A stretch of 64,000 bases of DNA from Microcella sp. (GCF_025808395.1 NZ_CP075524.1:1798001-1862000); one strand, 5' to 3'. Positions 1-8,713 are shown, numbered from the stretch's first letter. The notes: a model not told the origin generated them from the sequence alone. A program made the numbers and translations.

Positions 1-1500
1 CTCGTCGAAGATCGTGCCACCCCGGTCGTTGCCCACGAAGACGTGCACGCGCAGCCCCTCGGGCAGTGCGACGAGCAGGGCACCGGCGTCGTGCAGCGCC
101 GCGAGGTCGCCCATGAGCACGCGCGTGGTGCCGGCATGGTCGCCCCGTGCGGCCGCGAGCGCGATGCCGGTCGCGGTCGAGATCGTGCCGTCGATGCCGG
201 CGAGACCCCGGTTGGCGTGCACGCGAATCGCCTTGCCGGGCACGATCGCATCGGCGACGCGGATGAGGCGCGAAGCCGCCACGACGAGACGATCGTGGGG
301 CCAGGTGGATGCCCACAGAGCCCGCGCGAGCATCCCTCGGTCGATCGGCGCACGCAGCACCGCCAGCTCGGCCTTCGCGAAGGCGGCGCGCACGCCGCGG
401 TCGCCCGGCACGGCGAGCGTCAAGTCTGGAGCGGGGTCTTCGGGCGCCTCGCTCTCGAGCACGGCGCGCGACATGCTCACCCATCCGCCCACCCAGCGCC
501 GCACCACCGCCGGGTCGGGTGCTGCGGTGACGCGCACTCCGTCGACGATGCGGGCGCGGCGACCGGGGTTGTAGTCGTCTGCGCCCGGCGAGCGCACGAC
601 GATGACCTCGACGTCGCCGCGTTCGAGCAGTTGCGGCACTTCGCGGCTCAGGGTCGGATGCCCGAGCACGATGGCCCGACCGACGGCGTCACCGTGCGGG
701 CCGCGCAGCACGTCTCGGTAGGCCGCGACCATGTGGCGGCCGAATCGGGCTCCGCTCGACACTTCGGCGATGAGGGGTGCGCCGAGGTCGACCGCCAACT
801 GCTCGGCGGCGGCGCCAGCGCCATGGCCGGCGATGACGACGGTGGCGTCGTCTGGGCGCAGATCGACCACGATCTCAGCCGGTTCTCCGCGACGCGGCGG
901 CGAGCCGGCTGTCACATCGGGGTCGACAGTGACCGGCCCGCTGAGCGGTTCGCGAAAGGCGAGGTTGACGTGCACGGGGCCCTCGACACTCGCTCGCACC
1001 GCGAGCTCGGCGAGCTCGCGCGCTGCGACTGGCTCGGCCGGGTCGCCGGTGGGCGCCGAGACATCCCAGTCGGCGCGCACGAGGTCGCCGAAGATGCCGG
1101 GCTGCTGCGTGGTCTGGTTGCTGCCGATGCCGCGCAGCTCTGCCGGGCGGTCGGCACTCAGCACGATGATGCCGACCCCCGAGTGGTGAGCTTCGAGCAC
1201 TGCCGGGTGCAGGTTGGCGATGGCGGTGCCCGAGGTGCAGATGACGGCGACGGGTCGGCCGCTCTCGACGGCGAGGCCGAGCGCCGTGAACCCGGCGACG
1301 CGCTCGTCGATGCGCACGTGCACCGTGACGACGCCGGCGCGGTCGCGCGCCGCGGCGGCGAGCGCGAGTGCTTGAGACCGCGAGCCGGGGCTGACGACGA
1401 TGTCGGTCACACCGTGGTGCACGAGCCCGTCGAGCAGAGCCGCCGCGAAGGTGCTCGCCGGCGACGAGGCGTCAGCGCTCGGGGTCGGCGGGGGTGTCAT
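1..1500 (-). CDS. menD: MenD, 2-succinyl-5-enolpyruvyl-6-hydroxy-3-cyclohexene-1-carboxylate synthase (3' end outside window)
   Basis: This gene reads leftward and runs off the window edge, so 500 codons are visible and the C-terminus is missing. MenD is the ThDP-dependent enzyme that condenses isochorismate with 2-oxoglutarate in menaquinone synthesis. The N-terminal pyrimidine-domain motif SPGSRSQALALA lies near residue 36, followed by ICTSGTA and LSADRP. The ThDP/Mg-binding segment GDLAALHDAGALL, ending in GNDRGGTIFDE, is the last visible part. The ATG at 1498-1500 lies inside the 3' end of the upstream PLDc_N-like gene, a 29-base overlap that suggests translational coupling. menA, menE, menB and menC lie within 11 kb. 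Family recognition is firm from motifs; the exact start is inferred. Confidence 0.93.
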   Translation of the reverse strand, partial: MTPPPTPSADASSPASTFAAALLDGLVHHGVTDIVVSPGSRSQALALAAAARDRAGVVTVHVRIDERVAGFTALGLAVESGRPVAVICTSGTAIANLHPAVLEAHHSGVGIIVLSADRPAELRGIGSNQTTQQPGIFGDLVRADWDVSAPTGDPAEPVAARELAELAVRASVEGPVHVNLAFREPLSGPVTVDPDVTAGSPPRRGEPAEIVVDLRPDDATVVIAGHGAGAAAEQLAVDLGAPLIAEVSSGARFGRHMVAAYRDVLRGPHGDAVGRAIVLGHPTLSREVPQLLERGDVEVIVVRSPGADDYNPGRRARIVDGVRVTAAPDPAVVRRWVGGWVSMSRAVLESEAPEDPAPDLTLAVPGDRGVRAAFAKAELAVLRAPIDRGMLARALWASTWPHDRLVVAASRLIRVADAIVPGKAIRVHANRGLAGIDGTISTATGIALAAARGDHAGTTRVLMGDLAALHDAGALLVALPEGLRVHVFVGNDRGGTIFDE

Positions 1501-1825
1501 CGTCGAGGTCGGCGAGTTCTTGCTCGAGTCGACGCAGCCGCTCATCTTGCTCGGCACGTCGAGCGATCTCGTCGGCGCTCAGGGTGCTCAAGAAGTCGGG
1601 GTCGTCGTCGGGGGCGACGGGCCGCGCCGGGTTGCTCGAGCGGCGTGCCTTGCCGACGAAGAGCCACAGCAGACCGCCGATGACGGGCAGCAGGGTGACG
1701 ACGACCGCCCACAGCGCCTTCGGAAAGGCGCGCACCCGCGAACGCTCGGTCAGCAGCACATCGACGAGCGTGTAGATCGTGAACGCCACGGCGACCACGA
1801 TGAGCACGATGAGCAGCCTGGTCAT
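1472..1825 (-). CDS. Small membrane protein with PLDc_N-type domain
   Basis: The 117-residue product begins with a hydrophobic helix (LLIVLIVVAVAFTIYTLVD), a basic loop, and a second hydrophobic segment (ALWAVVVTLLPVIGGLLWLFVG). It ends in an acidic, glutamate- and arginine-rich tail that may form a coiled coil. This two-helix pattern with the P-V-I-G-x-x-x-W-x-x-x-G signature matches the phospholipase D / cardiolipin synthase N-terminal domain found as a stand-alone protein in many actinobacteria. There is no HKD catalytic motif, so it is not a phospholipase by itself. It overlaps the start of menD by 29 bases and is probably co-transcribed with it. Its function is unknown. Confidence 0.8.
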   Translation of the reverse strand: MTRLLIVLIVVAVAFTIYTLVDVLLTERSRVRAFPKALWAVVVTLLPVIGGLLWLFVGKARRSSNPARPVAPDDDPDFLSTLSADEIARRAEQDERLRRLEQELADLDDDTPADPER

Positions 1826-1885
1826 GCTCGAAGTCTACGCCGGGGGTCTGGGCGGGCACCGAGAGTGCCCTCGTAGACTGCACGG

Positions 1886-2140
1886 GTGAGCCCCTGGATT
1901 CTGTACAGCCTCGTGCGCCTCGGCCTCTTCGCCGCGACGTTCGCCGTGCTGCTCGTGCTCGACTTCGACTGGTGGTGGGCGGCGATCGTGGCGAGCATCA
2001 TCGCCCTGACCATCTCGTACATCTTCTTCGCGCGCCTGCGCGATGCGGTGGCCGCCGACCTGCACGCCCGCCGCACCCGCCCGGCGGGCGACCCCGACGC
2101 CGCGGCAGAAGACGTCGGCGGCGACGCGACGCGACCGTAA
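1886..2140 (+). CDS. DUF4229-like two-helix membrane protein
   Basis: The 84-residue protein starts at a GTG and carries two hydrophobic segments (around residues 7-24 and 28-47) separated by a short DFDWWW turn. An RLRDAVAADLHARR amphipathic stretch and an acidic tail follow. This layout matches the actinobacterial DUF4229 family, whose function is not known. It is transcribed divergently from the PLDc_N/menD pair, with about 60 bases between the starts, so the two units may share a promoter region. The family name comes from the overall pattern and not from a catalytic motif. Confidence 0.72.
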   Translation: MSPWILYSLVRLGLFAATFAVLLVLDFDWWWAAIVASIIALTISYIFFARLRDAVAADLHARRTRPAGDPDAAAEDVGGDATRP

Positions 2141-2238
2141 GGGCTTCGTAAGAATCGCGAGGCGCATCGGCGCCGCATCGCACCTACGCTCGTTGATGCG
2201 GCCGCAGGCGGTCGTGCACCGAACGAAAGAGTGCTGAG

Positions 2239-2712
2239 ATGACGTTTCGCTTCACTGTCGCCACTGCGGCGGCCATCGCTCTGCTCGCCGGCGTTGCCGG
2301 ATGCTCCGCCGAGGCCGAGCCGCCCATGACGCCTCCCCCTGCCGCAACGGCGTCGCCTCCGCCCGCCCCCGTCGAGGGCGACGACGAGTCTGAGCCGGCG
2401 GTGCAGCCCGGCGCCTACGTCAACTACTACGACGGCGCAATCGCCGCCACTCCGGGAACGAAGGCGCTGTTCTTCCACGCCTCGTGGTGCCCGAAGTGCC
2501 GCGATCTCGAAGAAGACATCCTCGCCAACACGATTCCTGACGGATTCACCGTGTTCAAGGTCGACTACGACTCGGCCACCGAGTTGCGCCAGCGGTACGG
2601 CGTCACGGTGCAGACGACCATCGTCTACGTCGACGATGACGGCAACGCCCTCGCCAAGGGAGTGCTCTACGACGACACCACGCTGGCGGCCCTCATCGCG
2701 GCAGCACCCTAG
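2239..2712 (+). CDS. Thioredoxin-fold lipoprotein
   Basis: The 157-residue protein has a lipoprotein signal peptide ending in a lipobox (LAGVAGC, Cys near residue 22), then a Pro/Ala/acidic linker of about 40 residues. A thioredoxin fold follows, with the active site FHASWCPKC near residue 85 and a cis-Pro-region equivalent around TVQTTIVYVD. It is predicted to be anchored on the outer face of the membrane and to exchange disulfides there. The gene is followed 8 bases later by a CcdA/DsbD-type membrane protein, a common partner that passes electrons from cytosolic thioredoxin outward. Its substrate is not identifiable. Confidence 0.88.
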   Translation: MTFRFTVATAAAIALLAGVAGCSAEAEPPMTPPPAATASPPPAPVEGDDESEPAVQPGAYVNYYDGAIAATPGTKALFFHASWCPKCRDLEEDILANTIPDGFTVFKVDYDSATELRQRYGVTVQTTIVYVDDDGNALAKGVLYDDTTLAALIAAAP

Positions 2713-2720
2713 GGGCCGAG

Positions 2721-3464
2721 ATGGAAGGGCTCATCGTCGTCAGCCTCGTCGCGGGCATCCTCACGGTGGCTGCGCCGTGCGTGCTGCCCCTGCTGCCCGT
2801 CATCATCGGCGGCTCGATCGTGGCCGACGACGCCGACCCGCGCCGGGCGCGCTGGAGGCCCTACGTCATCGTGGCCTCGCTCGCGATCAGTGTCGTCGCG
2901 TTCACGCTGCTGCTCAAGGCGACGACGGCCCTGCTCGGTATTCCGACGCAGGTCTGGCAGATCATCTCGGGCGTCATCGTCATTCTGCTCGGCATCAACC
3001 TGCTGTTTCCGGCGATCTGGGAGTCACTCTCGACACGGCTCGGGCTCGGGGCTCGCAGCAACCGCGCACTCGACGCCTCGGTGCAGCGGCAATCGGTGGG
3101 GGGCGACATTCTGACGGGCGCCGCCCTGGGGCCGGTGTTCAGCAGCTGCAGCCCCACCTACGCCCTCATCGTCGCGACCGTGCTGCCGGTGTCGTTCGCC
3201 GAAGGCCTGCTCTATGTCACCCTCTACGCGATCGGGCTCGCGATACCCCTGCTGCTCGTCGCGCTCGCCGGGCGCAGCGCCGCACGCAGGCTCGGCTGGC
3301 TCGCCGACCCGCGCGGCTGGTTTCGGCGCACGATGGGCGTCGTCTTCGTGATCGTCGGCATCGCGGTCATCGTCGGCGGCGACAAAGCCCTGCAGACCCT
3401 GATTCTCGACCTGGGGTGGTATGACCCGATCGCCGACCTCGAAGGCGTGCTGCGCGGTGGTTGA
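2721..3464 (+). CDS. CcdA/DsbD-family membrane electron transporter (first of two in window)
   Basis: The 247-residue polytopic protein begins with VSLVAGILTVAAPCVLPLLPVIIGG, the first helix and Cys-Pro motif typical of CcdA/DsbD. The second redox cysteine lies in GPVFSSCSPTYALIVATVLP near residue 145. About six transmembrane segments are visible. The family carries reducing equivalents across the membrane to extracytoplasmic thiol proteins, and the adjacent thioredoxin-fold lipoprotein is the likely acceptor. It is not clustered with the cytochrome c genes, where a second, different CcdA sits at 16075-16839, so it may serve another thiol pathway. Its last codons overlap the response regulator start. 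Confidence 0.88.
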   Translation: MEGLIVVSLVAGILTVAAPCVLPLLPVIIGGSIVADDADPRRARWRPYVIVASLAISVVAFTLLLKATTALLGIPTQVWQIISGVIVILLGINLLFPAIWESLSTRLGLGARSNRALDASVQRQSVGGDILTGAALGPVFSSCSPTYALIVATVLPVSFAEGLLYVTLYAIGLAIPLLLVALAGRSAARRLGWLADPRGWFRRTMGVVFVIVGIAVIVGGDKALQTLILDLGWYDPIADLEGVLRGG

Positions 3465-4212
3465 GCCGTCGCGACGACCGGGTTCAGCCGATCGACCGCT
3501 CGACGGTCGTCGCGTGCTCGTCGTCGACGACGACCCCACTCTGCTCGAGATCGCCGCCGCCTACCTCAGTGCCGCGGGCGCCGCAGTCGACACCGCCGCC
3601 GACTCGGTCACGGCGCTGCAGCTCGCCACGCAGCAGCCGCCCGACCTCGTGGTGCTCGACCGCATGATTCCCGGCGTCGACGGCATCACCGTCGCGCACC
3701 GCCTCCGGCGCGAGTCGAGCGTGCCGATCATCATGCTCACCGCGCTCGCAGAACCCGAACACCGCATCGAAGGTCTCGAGGCGGGCGTCGACGACTATGT
3801 GGCGAAGCCCTTCTCACCGCGCGAGCTGGTGCTGCGCGCCGAAGCGCTGCTGAGGCGTGCTCGAGCCGGGGGCGAACCAGAGAGCGATGTCGTGCTCGGG
3901 CGGCTGCGCCTCGACGCCGCACGACGAGAGCTGCGACTCGACGGCACGGCGCTCGCGCTCACCGCTCGCGAATACGACCTGCTCGCCTACCTGGCGCGAC
4001 GCCCCGACCGCACAATCAGCCGAGACGAGTTGCTCGCCGACGTGTGGGGGTGGACGATCGGAGACGTGTCGACCATCACCGTGCACGTTCGACGCCTGCG
4101 CGAGAAGCTCGAGGCCGACGCGGGGGCTCCGGAGATCATCCAGACCGTCTGGGGGGTCGGCTACCGACTGAACAGCAGCGCCCTCGACGACGACGCGGAG
4201 CCCTCACGATGA
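3457..4212 (+). CDS. OmpR/PhoB-family response regulator
   Basis: With a GTG start at 3457, overlapping the stop of the CcdA gene, the product is 251 residues. An ATG at 3421 is possible but would lie deeper inside the upstream gene. The receiver domain has the acidic pocket VVDDDP (around residues 22-27), the phospho-acceptor Asp in VVLDRMIPGVDG (near residue 68), a Thr in IIMLTA and the Lys in YVAKPFSPREL. The C-terminal winged helix shows LTAREYDLLAYLARRP and the recognition-helix region STITVHVRRLREKLE, ending VWGVGYRL. It is a DNA-binding regulator activated by the kinase whose ATG overlaps its stop. The target genes are unknown. Confidence 0.94.
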   Translation: MVEPSRRPGSADRPLDGRRVLVVDDDPTLLEIAAAYLSAAGAAVDTAADSVTALQLATQQPPDLVVLDRMIPGVDGITVAHRLRRESSVPIIMLTALAEPEHRIEGLEAGVDDYVAKPFSPRELVLRAEALLRRARAGGEPESDVVLGRLRLDAARRELRLDGTALALTAREYDLLAYLARRPDRTISRDELLADVWGWTIGDVSTITVHVRRLREKLEADAGAPEIIQTVWGVGYRLNSSALDDDAEPSR

Positions 4213-5345
4213 CGGCTGGCGACTACGGCCAAGTGATCGCGACGTCGGCCGTCGTCGCGCTGGCGGTCGGCGCGATCGCCCTCGTGCTCTTGCGGCTCAC
4301 GCGGCGCGCACCCCTGTTCGTGCACGTGGTCGTCATCGTGGCGGCCGCCGTCGCCGCCGTGGGCGGAGGCATCGCCGTGACGGCGAGCGCCATGTACATC
4401 TCAGACGACGACACTCGAGTCGCGCTCGCCGTGACGGCCACGAGCGGCGTCGTGTCGCTCATCATGGCGGCGGTGCTCGCCATGGGCCTCGCGAGAGACG
4501 CGCGCGGCCTCGGCCGAGACGCGCGGATGCTCGGCGCCGGCGAGCAGGTGACCCCCCGGCAGCGGTCGACCGCCGAACTGCACGCCGTGCAGAACGAACT
4601 GGTCGACTCGAGTGAGCGGCTGCTCGCCGCTCGAGACGCCTCAGAGCGGGCAGAGCAAGCCAGGCGCGACCTCGTCGAACGCATCGCCCACGACCTGCTG
4701 GCACCCCTCGCGAGCATTCGCGCGATCGCCGAGACACTCGAAGACGGCATGTCTGCCGAGCCCGAACGGCACGCTCGACAGCTGGGGTCTCACGTGACGC
4801 GGCTCACCGCGCTCATCGGCGACCTGTTCGCACTCTCGCGCATCGACGCCGGGTCGCTCACGATCACCCCCGAGCGGGTCTCGCTCAGCGACCTGGCGAG
4901 CGACGTCGTGGCCGACTACGCCCCGCTCGCCGCGCACCATGAGGTGACCCTGCGGGTGGTCGACGGCCCCGGCGTCACCGCCGACGTCGACCCGCGCGAG
5001 TTCAGCCGCGCTCTCACCAACGTGCTCATCAATGCGATCGAGCACTCGCCCGCGGGGGCGAGCGTGACCGTTGGGGTCGACACCGTGGGCGGCGACGAGG
5101 AGCGCGCTCGCGTGACCGTGCGCGACCACGGCCCCGGTGTCGACGCCGACGACCTGCCGAAGCTCGGCGTGGCCGGGTGGCGGGCCACCTCGGCTCGATC
5201 GACTCCTCGCGTCGGCATCGCTGGCGGAGCAGGACTCGGTCTCGCCATCACCCACGCGATCGTCACCGCGCACGGCGGCGAGGTCGTCGCGACGAACGCC
5301 GAGCCGGGGCTCGCCGTGTCGCTGCTGCTGCCCGTGCGGGCTTAG
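4209..5345 (+). CDS. Membrane sensor histidine kinase
   Basis: The ATG at 4209 overlaps the response regulator stop (ATGA), giving 378 residues. Three hydrophobic stretches occur in the first 100 residues with only short loops, so there is no large extracellular sensor. A HAMP-like or coiled-coil stretch rich in Glu and Arg follows. The HisKA box is ERIAHDLLAPLASIRAI, with the phospho-acceptor His. The ATPase domain shows the N box (NVLINAIEHSP), the G1 box (DHGPGVDADDLPKLG) and the G2 box (GAGLGLAI). It is paired with the upstream regulator. Its 3' end overlaps the convergent menA by 4 bases. Confidence 0.93.
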   Translation: MTAGDYGQVIATSAVVALAVGAIALVLLRLTRRAPLFVHVVVIVAAAVAAVGGGIAVTASAMYISDDDTRVALAVTATSGVVSLIMAAVLAMGLARDARGLGRDARMLGAGEQVTPRQRSTAELHAVQNELVDSSERLLAARDASERAEQARRDLVERIAHDLLAPLASIRAIAETLEDGMSAEPERHARQLGSHVTRLTALIGDLFALSRIDAGSLTITPERVSLSDLASDVVADYAPLAAHHEVTLRVVDGPGVTADVDPREFSRALTNVLINAIEHSPAGASVTVGVDTVGGDEERARVTVRDHGPGVDADDLPKLGVAGWRATSARSTPRVGIAGGAGLGLAITHAIVTAHGGEVVATNAEPGLAVSLLLPVRA

Positions 5346-6319
5346 AACGCGATCGCCGCGGCGAGCGCCACACCCGTGACGAGCGCCGCGAGTGACGTGA
5401 GCTTGAGGGCGAGCACGAGCTCGCCCGGCGTGCGCGCCATCAGCACGATGAGCGCCACGGGTGCCGTGATGAGCAACGTGAAGTAGACGAGCGGCGCCCA
5501 CGTGAACAGCAGCGCGAACGGCACGAGCATGCCGTAGACGCCCGCGAGCAGCACGACGAAGACGATGCGCGATGGCAGATCGCCGAACCGCACCGCGAGC
5601 GTCTTCTTGCCCACTCGAGCGTCATATTCTCGATCGCGAATGTTGTTGACGAGCAGAATCGCCGCGGCGAAGAGACCCGCGATGACGCCGGCGAAGACGG
5701 CCTCGAGCGGCAGCTGCTCGATCTGCACATAGGTCGTGCCGACGGTGGCGACGAGACCGAAGAAGATGAACGCGACCAGCTCGCCGAACCCGGCATAGCC
5801 GTAGGGCTTCTTGCCGCCGGTGTAGAACCAGGCCGCCGCGAGGGCGACGGCACCGACCGCGAGCAGCCACCAGATGGTGGTCAGCACGACGATCGCGATG
5901 CCAGCCGCCGCCGCGAGCGCGAAGAAGACGAGAGCCACGGTGAGCACCGTGCGGGGCTTCGCCGCACCCGAACCGGTGAGGCGCGTCGGCCCCACACGCA
6001 GGGCATCGGTTCCGCGCACGCCATCGCTGTAGTCGTTGGCGAAGTTGACGCCGATCTGCAAGAAGACCGCAACCCCGAGGCACAGCAGGGCGATCGCCAG
6101 GTTGTAGCCGAGCGTGTAGTACGCCACCGCGGTACCCATCGCCACGGGCGAGATAGCCAGGCTCAGGGTGCGCAGTCGCGCACCCGCCACCCAGTCGCGC
6201 CAGGTCGCCGCGGCCACCTTGGCCGGGTTGCCCGATGCCGCCGTCGCCTTCGCGGGGTTCGTGCGCTTGGTCGTCTTCTTGGCGGGCCTCTTCGCTCGCG
6301 CCTTTTTCGTCGTAGCCAC
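5342..6319 (-). CDS. menA: MenA, 1,4-dihydroxy-2-naphthoate polyprenyltransferase
   Basis: This 325-residue integral membrane prenyltransferase attaches the polyprenyl chain to 1,4-dihydroxy-2-naphthoate to form demethylmenaquinone. After an unusual Lys/Ala-rich N-terminal extension of about 40 residues comes WVAGARLRTLSLAISPVAMG. The Mg-binding Asp motif is NFANDYSDGVRGTD, and the second Asp-rich motif is NNIRDREYDARVGKKTLAVRFG. Eight or so hydrophobic helices are visible. It is followed 10 bases upstream by menE on the same strand, so menE-menA is probably an operon. The basic N-terminus may be real or may reflect a start chosen too early. Confidence 0.95.
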   Translation of the reverse strand: MATTKKARAKRPAKKTTKRTNPAKATAASGNPAKVAAATWRDWVAGARLRTLSLAISPVAMGTAVAYYTLGYNLAIALLCLGVAVFLQIGVNFANDYSDGVRGTDALRVGPTRLTGSGAAKPRTVLTVALVFFALAAAAGIAIVVLTTIWWLLAVGAVALAAAWFYTGGKKPYGYAGFGELVAFIFFGLVATVGTTYVQIEQLPLEAVFAGVIAGLFAAAILLVNNIRDREYDARVGKKTLAVRFGDLPSRIVFVVLLAGVYGMLVPFALLFTWAPLVYFTLLITAPVALIVLMARTPGELVLALKLTSLAALVTGVALAAAIAF

Positions 6320-6329
6320 GGCGGTGAGT

Positions 6330-7463
6330 CTAGTGACCCGCGGTCACCCGCTGCGCGATCGCGAGCCGGTCGGGTTTGCCGCTGGGCAACAGCGGAAGAG
6401 CATCCACCGTCATGATGCGATCGGGCCGCGCCTCAGGAGCCAACGCTGCCCCGACGGTTCGTCGCAGCTCATCGAGCGACGGCCGCGCCGTCGTTACCAC
6501 GACGGGCACTTCGCCCCACTCGGGGTGATGGCCGGCCACCACCACGGCGTCACCGAGGCCCGGCTGCTCGCGCACGATGCGCTCGACATCAGAGAGCCGC
6601 ACCTTGAGCCCGCCCGTGACGATCGTGTGATCGACCCTGCCGGTCACGCGCAGCACGCCGTCGACGATCTCGCCGGCGTCGTCGGTGCGATACCACCGCG
6701 CACCGTCGTGCTCGACGAACGCGGCCGCCGTGCGCTCGGGGTCGTCGAGGTAGTACTCGGCGAGCGTCGGGCCCCCGAGTTCGACCTGGCCGTCGACGAT
6801 GCGCACCTCGGCCTGCCCGATCGCGACGCCGTCGTAGACCACACCACCGCAGGTCTCGCTCGAGCCGTAGGTGCGCGTGAGGTTCCAGCCCAGGGCCGTC
6901 GCGCGTGCGATGAGCGCCGCGGGGGTCGCCTGACCCCCGACGAGAATGCGCGTGAAGCCCGCGAGCGCGCGGCGCACGTCGTCGTCGGCCTCGGCCTCGT
7001 CGACGAGTCTGCCGAGCTGTGCCGGCACGAGCGCCGTGCACCGCACGGGGTCGTCCATCGCCGCGACCGCCCCGAGCACTCGCTCGCTGGTGAGTCGCCC
7101 CGGCGGCACCGCGATCGGAGTGGTGCCCGCCGAGAGCGACCTCGCGAGCACGTTGCTGCCCGCGATGTACTGCACGGGCAGGGCGAGCAGCCACTGGGCC
7201 CGGCCCACGGCACTTTCGGTCGCGGCGGCACTCGCGAGCACCGCGTCGGCGCTCAAGGCCACGCGCTTGGGCCGGCCCGTGGTTCCGCTCGTTTCGACGA
7301 CGAGGGCCACGCGCTTCTCGACCTCGAGCGGAGCGGTGTGCACCGGGTTCACACCCCCACCGCGAAACAGCACGGCTGGCCCGTCACCGCTCAGCGCCTC
7401 ACGCAGAGCGGCCAGACAGGCGAAGGGGTCTGCGGTGTCGACGACGGCAAGGGCTCGAGTCAC
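6330..7463 (-). CDS. menE: MenE, o-succinylbenzoate--CoA ligase (short actinobacterial form)
   Basis: The 377-residue acyl-CoA synthetase activates o-succinylbenzoate to its CoA ester via an acyl-adenylate. The P-loop-like motif VVETSGTTGRPKRVAL is at residues 55-70. YGSSETCGG marks the ATP-binding A5 motif near residue 206, followed by YRTDDAGEI and LRVTGRVDHTIVTGGLKV. The catalytic lysine of the C-terminal domain lies in LPSGKPDR near the end. It is shorter than the approximately 490-residue Bacillus enzyme, as is usual in actinobacteria. It is transcribed just ahead of menA. Confidence 0.93.
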   Translation of the reverse strand: MTRALAVVDTADPFACLAALREALSGDGPAVLFRGGGVNPVHTAPLEVEKRVALVVETSGTTGRPKRVALSADAVLASAAATESAVGRAQWLLALPVQYIAGSNVLARSLSAGTTPIAVPPGRLTSERVLGAVAAMDDPVRCTALVPAQLGRLVDEAEADDDVRRALAGFTRILVGGQATPAALIARATALGWNLTRTYGSSETCGGVVYDGVAIGQAEVRIVDGQVELGGPTLAEYYLDDPERTAAAFVEHDGARWYRTDDAGEIVDGVLRVTGRVDHTIVTGGLKVRLSDVERIVREQPGLGDAVVVAGHHPEWGEVPVVVTTARPSLDELRRTVGAALAPEARPDRIMTVDALPLLPSGKPDRLAIAQRVTAGH

Positions 7464-7490
7464 GCTGCAACGCTACCCCGCACCTGTGGG

Positions 7491-7548
7491 CAGATCTGGC
7501 GCAGATGGGCGCTGCACTCTGACAGTGCGCCCATTTGCGCCAGATCTG
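7491..7548. repeat. Long near-perfect palindrome between menE and a serine hydrolase gene
   Basis: Arms at 7491-7512 and 7527-7548 (22 bp each, one mismatch) flank a 14-base spacer. The arms contain CAGATCTGGCGCA and TGCGCCAGATCTG. Both flanking genes read leftward, so the element follows the serine hydrolase start side and precedes menE. There is no T-run, so a simple intrinsic terminator is doubtful. It could be a cruciform, a REP-like element or a transcript processing site. Confidence 0.85.
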
Positions 7549-7567
7549 ACCCGTAGACCGTGGGGGC

Positions 7568-8611
7568 TCAGGATGCTGCTGCCGCGGCCGTGCGGATCAT
7601 CAACTGATAGGGCAACTGGCGCTGCGCGAGCTGGTTGACGGTGCCGACGACGAAGACGCCGCTGCGAGCATCCCGATAGAAGACCACGCCGCTCGCCCCC
7701 GAATGCCCCTCGAACGAGAACGAGCGGAAGCCGGTGAGCACTGCCGGAAGCCGAAAGCGCATGACACCGGTGCCGTACTCGAGGGGCGAGAAGATGCGAT
7801 GCCAGTCGGTGAGCATCTCGTCGAGCAGGCCTGCGGTGAAGAGCGAGCCGTCGAAGAACGCCTGCAGGAAGGTCACGCCGTCGCGCAGCGTCGAGACGAT
7901 CCCGCCCTGCCCTCCGCACGAGGCGAGCAGCAGCGGCAGGCGCAGATCGCGATCACCGTGCCTGATCACCGCCATCTCGTCGAAGCGGTCGAGGTCGTCG
8001 AGGGTGAATACCCAGGTGCCCGCGAGGCCGAGTGGCTCGGTGATGCGCGCCCGCACCGACTCGGCGAACGAGCGGCCGTCGAGGCGAGTGATGACGCTGT
8101 CGAGCAGTTGAAAGCCGGTGTCTGAGTAGAGGCCGCGGCCACGGCGGGCGGGCGTCATGGCGCGGCTCCACTCGACGACGTCGGCCTCGCTCCACGCGAA
8201 GTCGGTGTCGAGGGCACGCTCGAGCGTGTTCGGCCCGTCGGGTCGGGGGCCTTCGAAGAAGTCGGCGAGGCCCGCCGTGTGGCCCAGCACCTCGCGCACG
8301 GTGATCTCGCGGCTGACGTCGCGGCCCCCCTCCACGGCCTGGCCGCTGAGGTCGAGGTCGGGCAGGTAGTCGGCGATCGGGGCATCCCAGTCGAGCCGGC
8401 CCTCATCGCGCAGTTGCGCGATGCACACGGTGGTGAAGAGCTTGCTCACGCTCGCGACGAAAAACGGGCGATCGAGGTCGCCGTGGTGCACGTCGAGTGC
8501 GGGCGTGTCGCCCTTCGCGGGGGCGACGACCCGCCACAGCAGTTCTCCGGTGCGGCGGTCGGCGTCGCTCTTGGCGATCAGGCGGCGGATGCGCTGCTCA
8601 CGGTCAGTCAT
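7568..8611 (-). CDS. Beta-lactamase-family (class C / PBP-like) serine hydrolase
   Basis: The 347-residue protein has the SxxK nucleophile motif in ASVSKLFTTVCIAQL (near residue 54), a YxN-like motif in YSDTGFQLLDSVI and a C-terminal HSGASGVVFY that stands for the KTG/HxG box. No signal peptide is evident, so it probably acts in the cytoplasm as an esterase or peptidase and not as a secreted beta-lactamase. It is divergent from a TetR-family regulator 112 bases away. An operator-like palindrome lies in that gap, so the regulator probably controls it. The substrate is unknown. Confidence 0.85.
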   Translation of the reverse strand: MTDREQRIRRLIAKSDADRRTGELLWRVVAPAKGDTPALDVHHGDLDRPFFVASVSKLFTTVCIAQLRDEGRLDWDAPIADYLPDLDLSGQAVEGGRDVSREITVREVLGHTAGLADFFEGPRPDGPNTLERALDTDFAWSEADVVEWSRAMTPARRGRGLYSDTGFQLLDSVITRLDGRSFAESVRARITEPLGLAGTWVFTLDDLDRFDEMAVIRHGDRDLRLPLLLASCGGQGGIVSTLRDGVTFLQAFFDGSLFTAGLLDEMLTDWHRIFSPLEYGTGVMRFRLPAVLTGFRSFSFEGHSGASGVVFYRDARSGVFVVGTVNQLAQRQLPYQLMIRTAAAAAS

Positions 8612-8697
8612 GATGCGGTTTTCTCCTCGGGGTGGTCGTGCAGTGTCGTGGGGCGCCGCGCTCGTGTGTTGACGGCGTTAACATTCGATCCCTTTTC

Positions 8698-8713
8698 TAC
8701 ACGTCGATGTGTA
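8698..8713. promoter_or_regulatory. Probable TetR-type operator
   Basis: The 16-bp inverted repeat TACACGTCGATGTGTA has two mismatches around a TCGA centre. It lies 10 bases before the TetR start and in the divergent gap with the serine hydrolase gene. A TTGACG hexamer at about 8669 could be a -35 element for the regulator. Autoregulation is inferred from position only. Confidence 0.55.

Noticed and set aside
43..1683. Long plus-strand open frame of 546 codons
   Set aside because: It lies opposite menD, whose product matches a known enzyme in every motif. The plus-strand product is low-complexity Arg/Ala/His-rich, a usual GC-rich antisense shadow.
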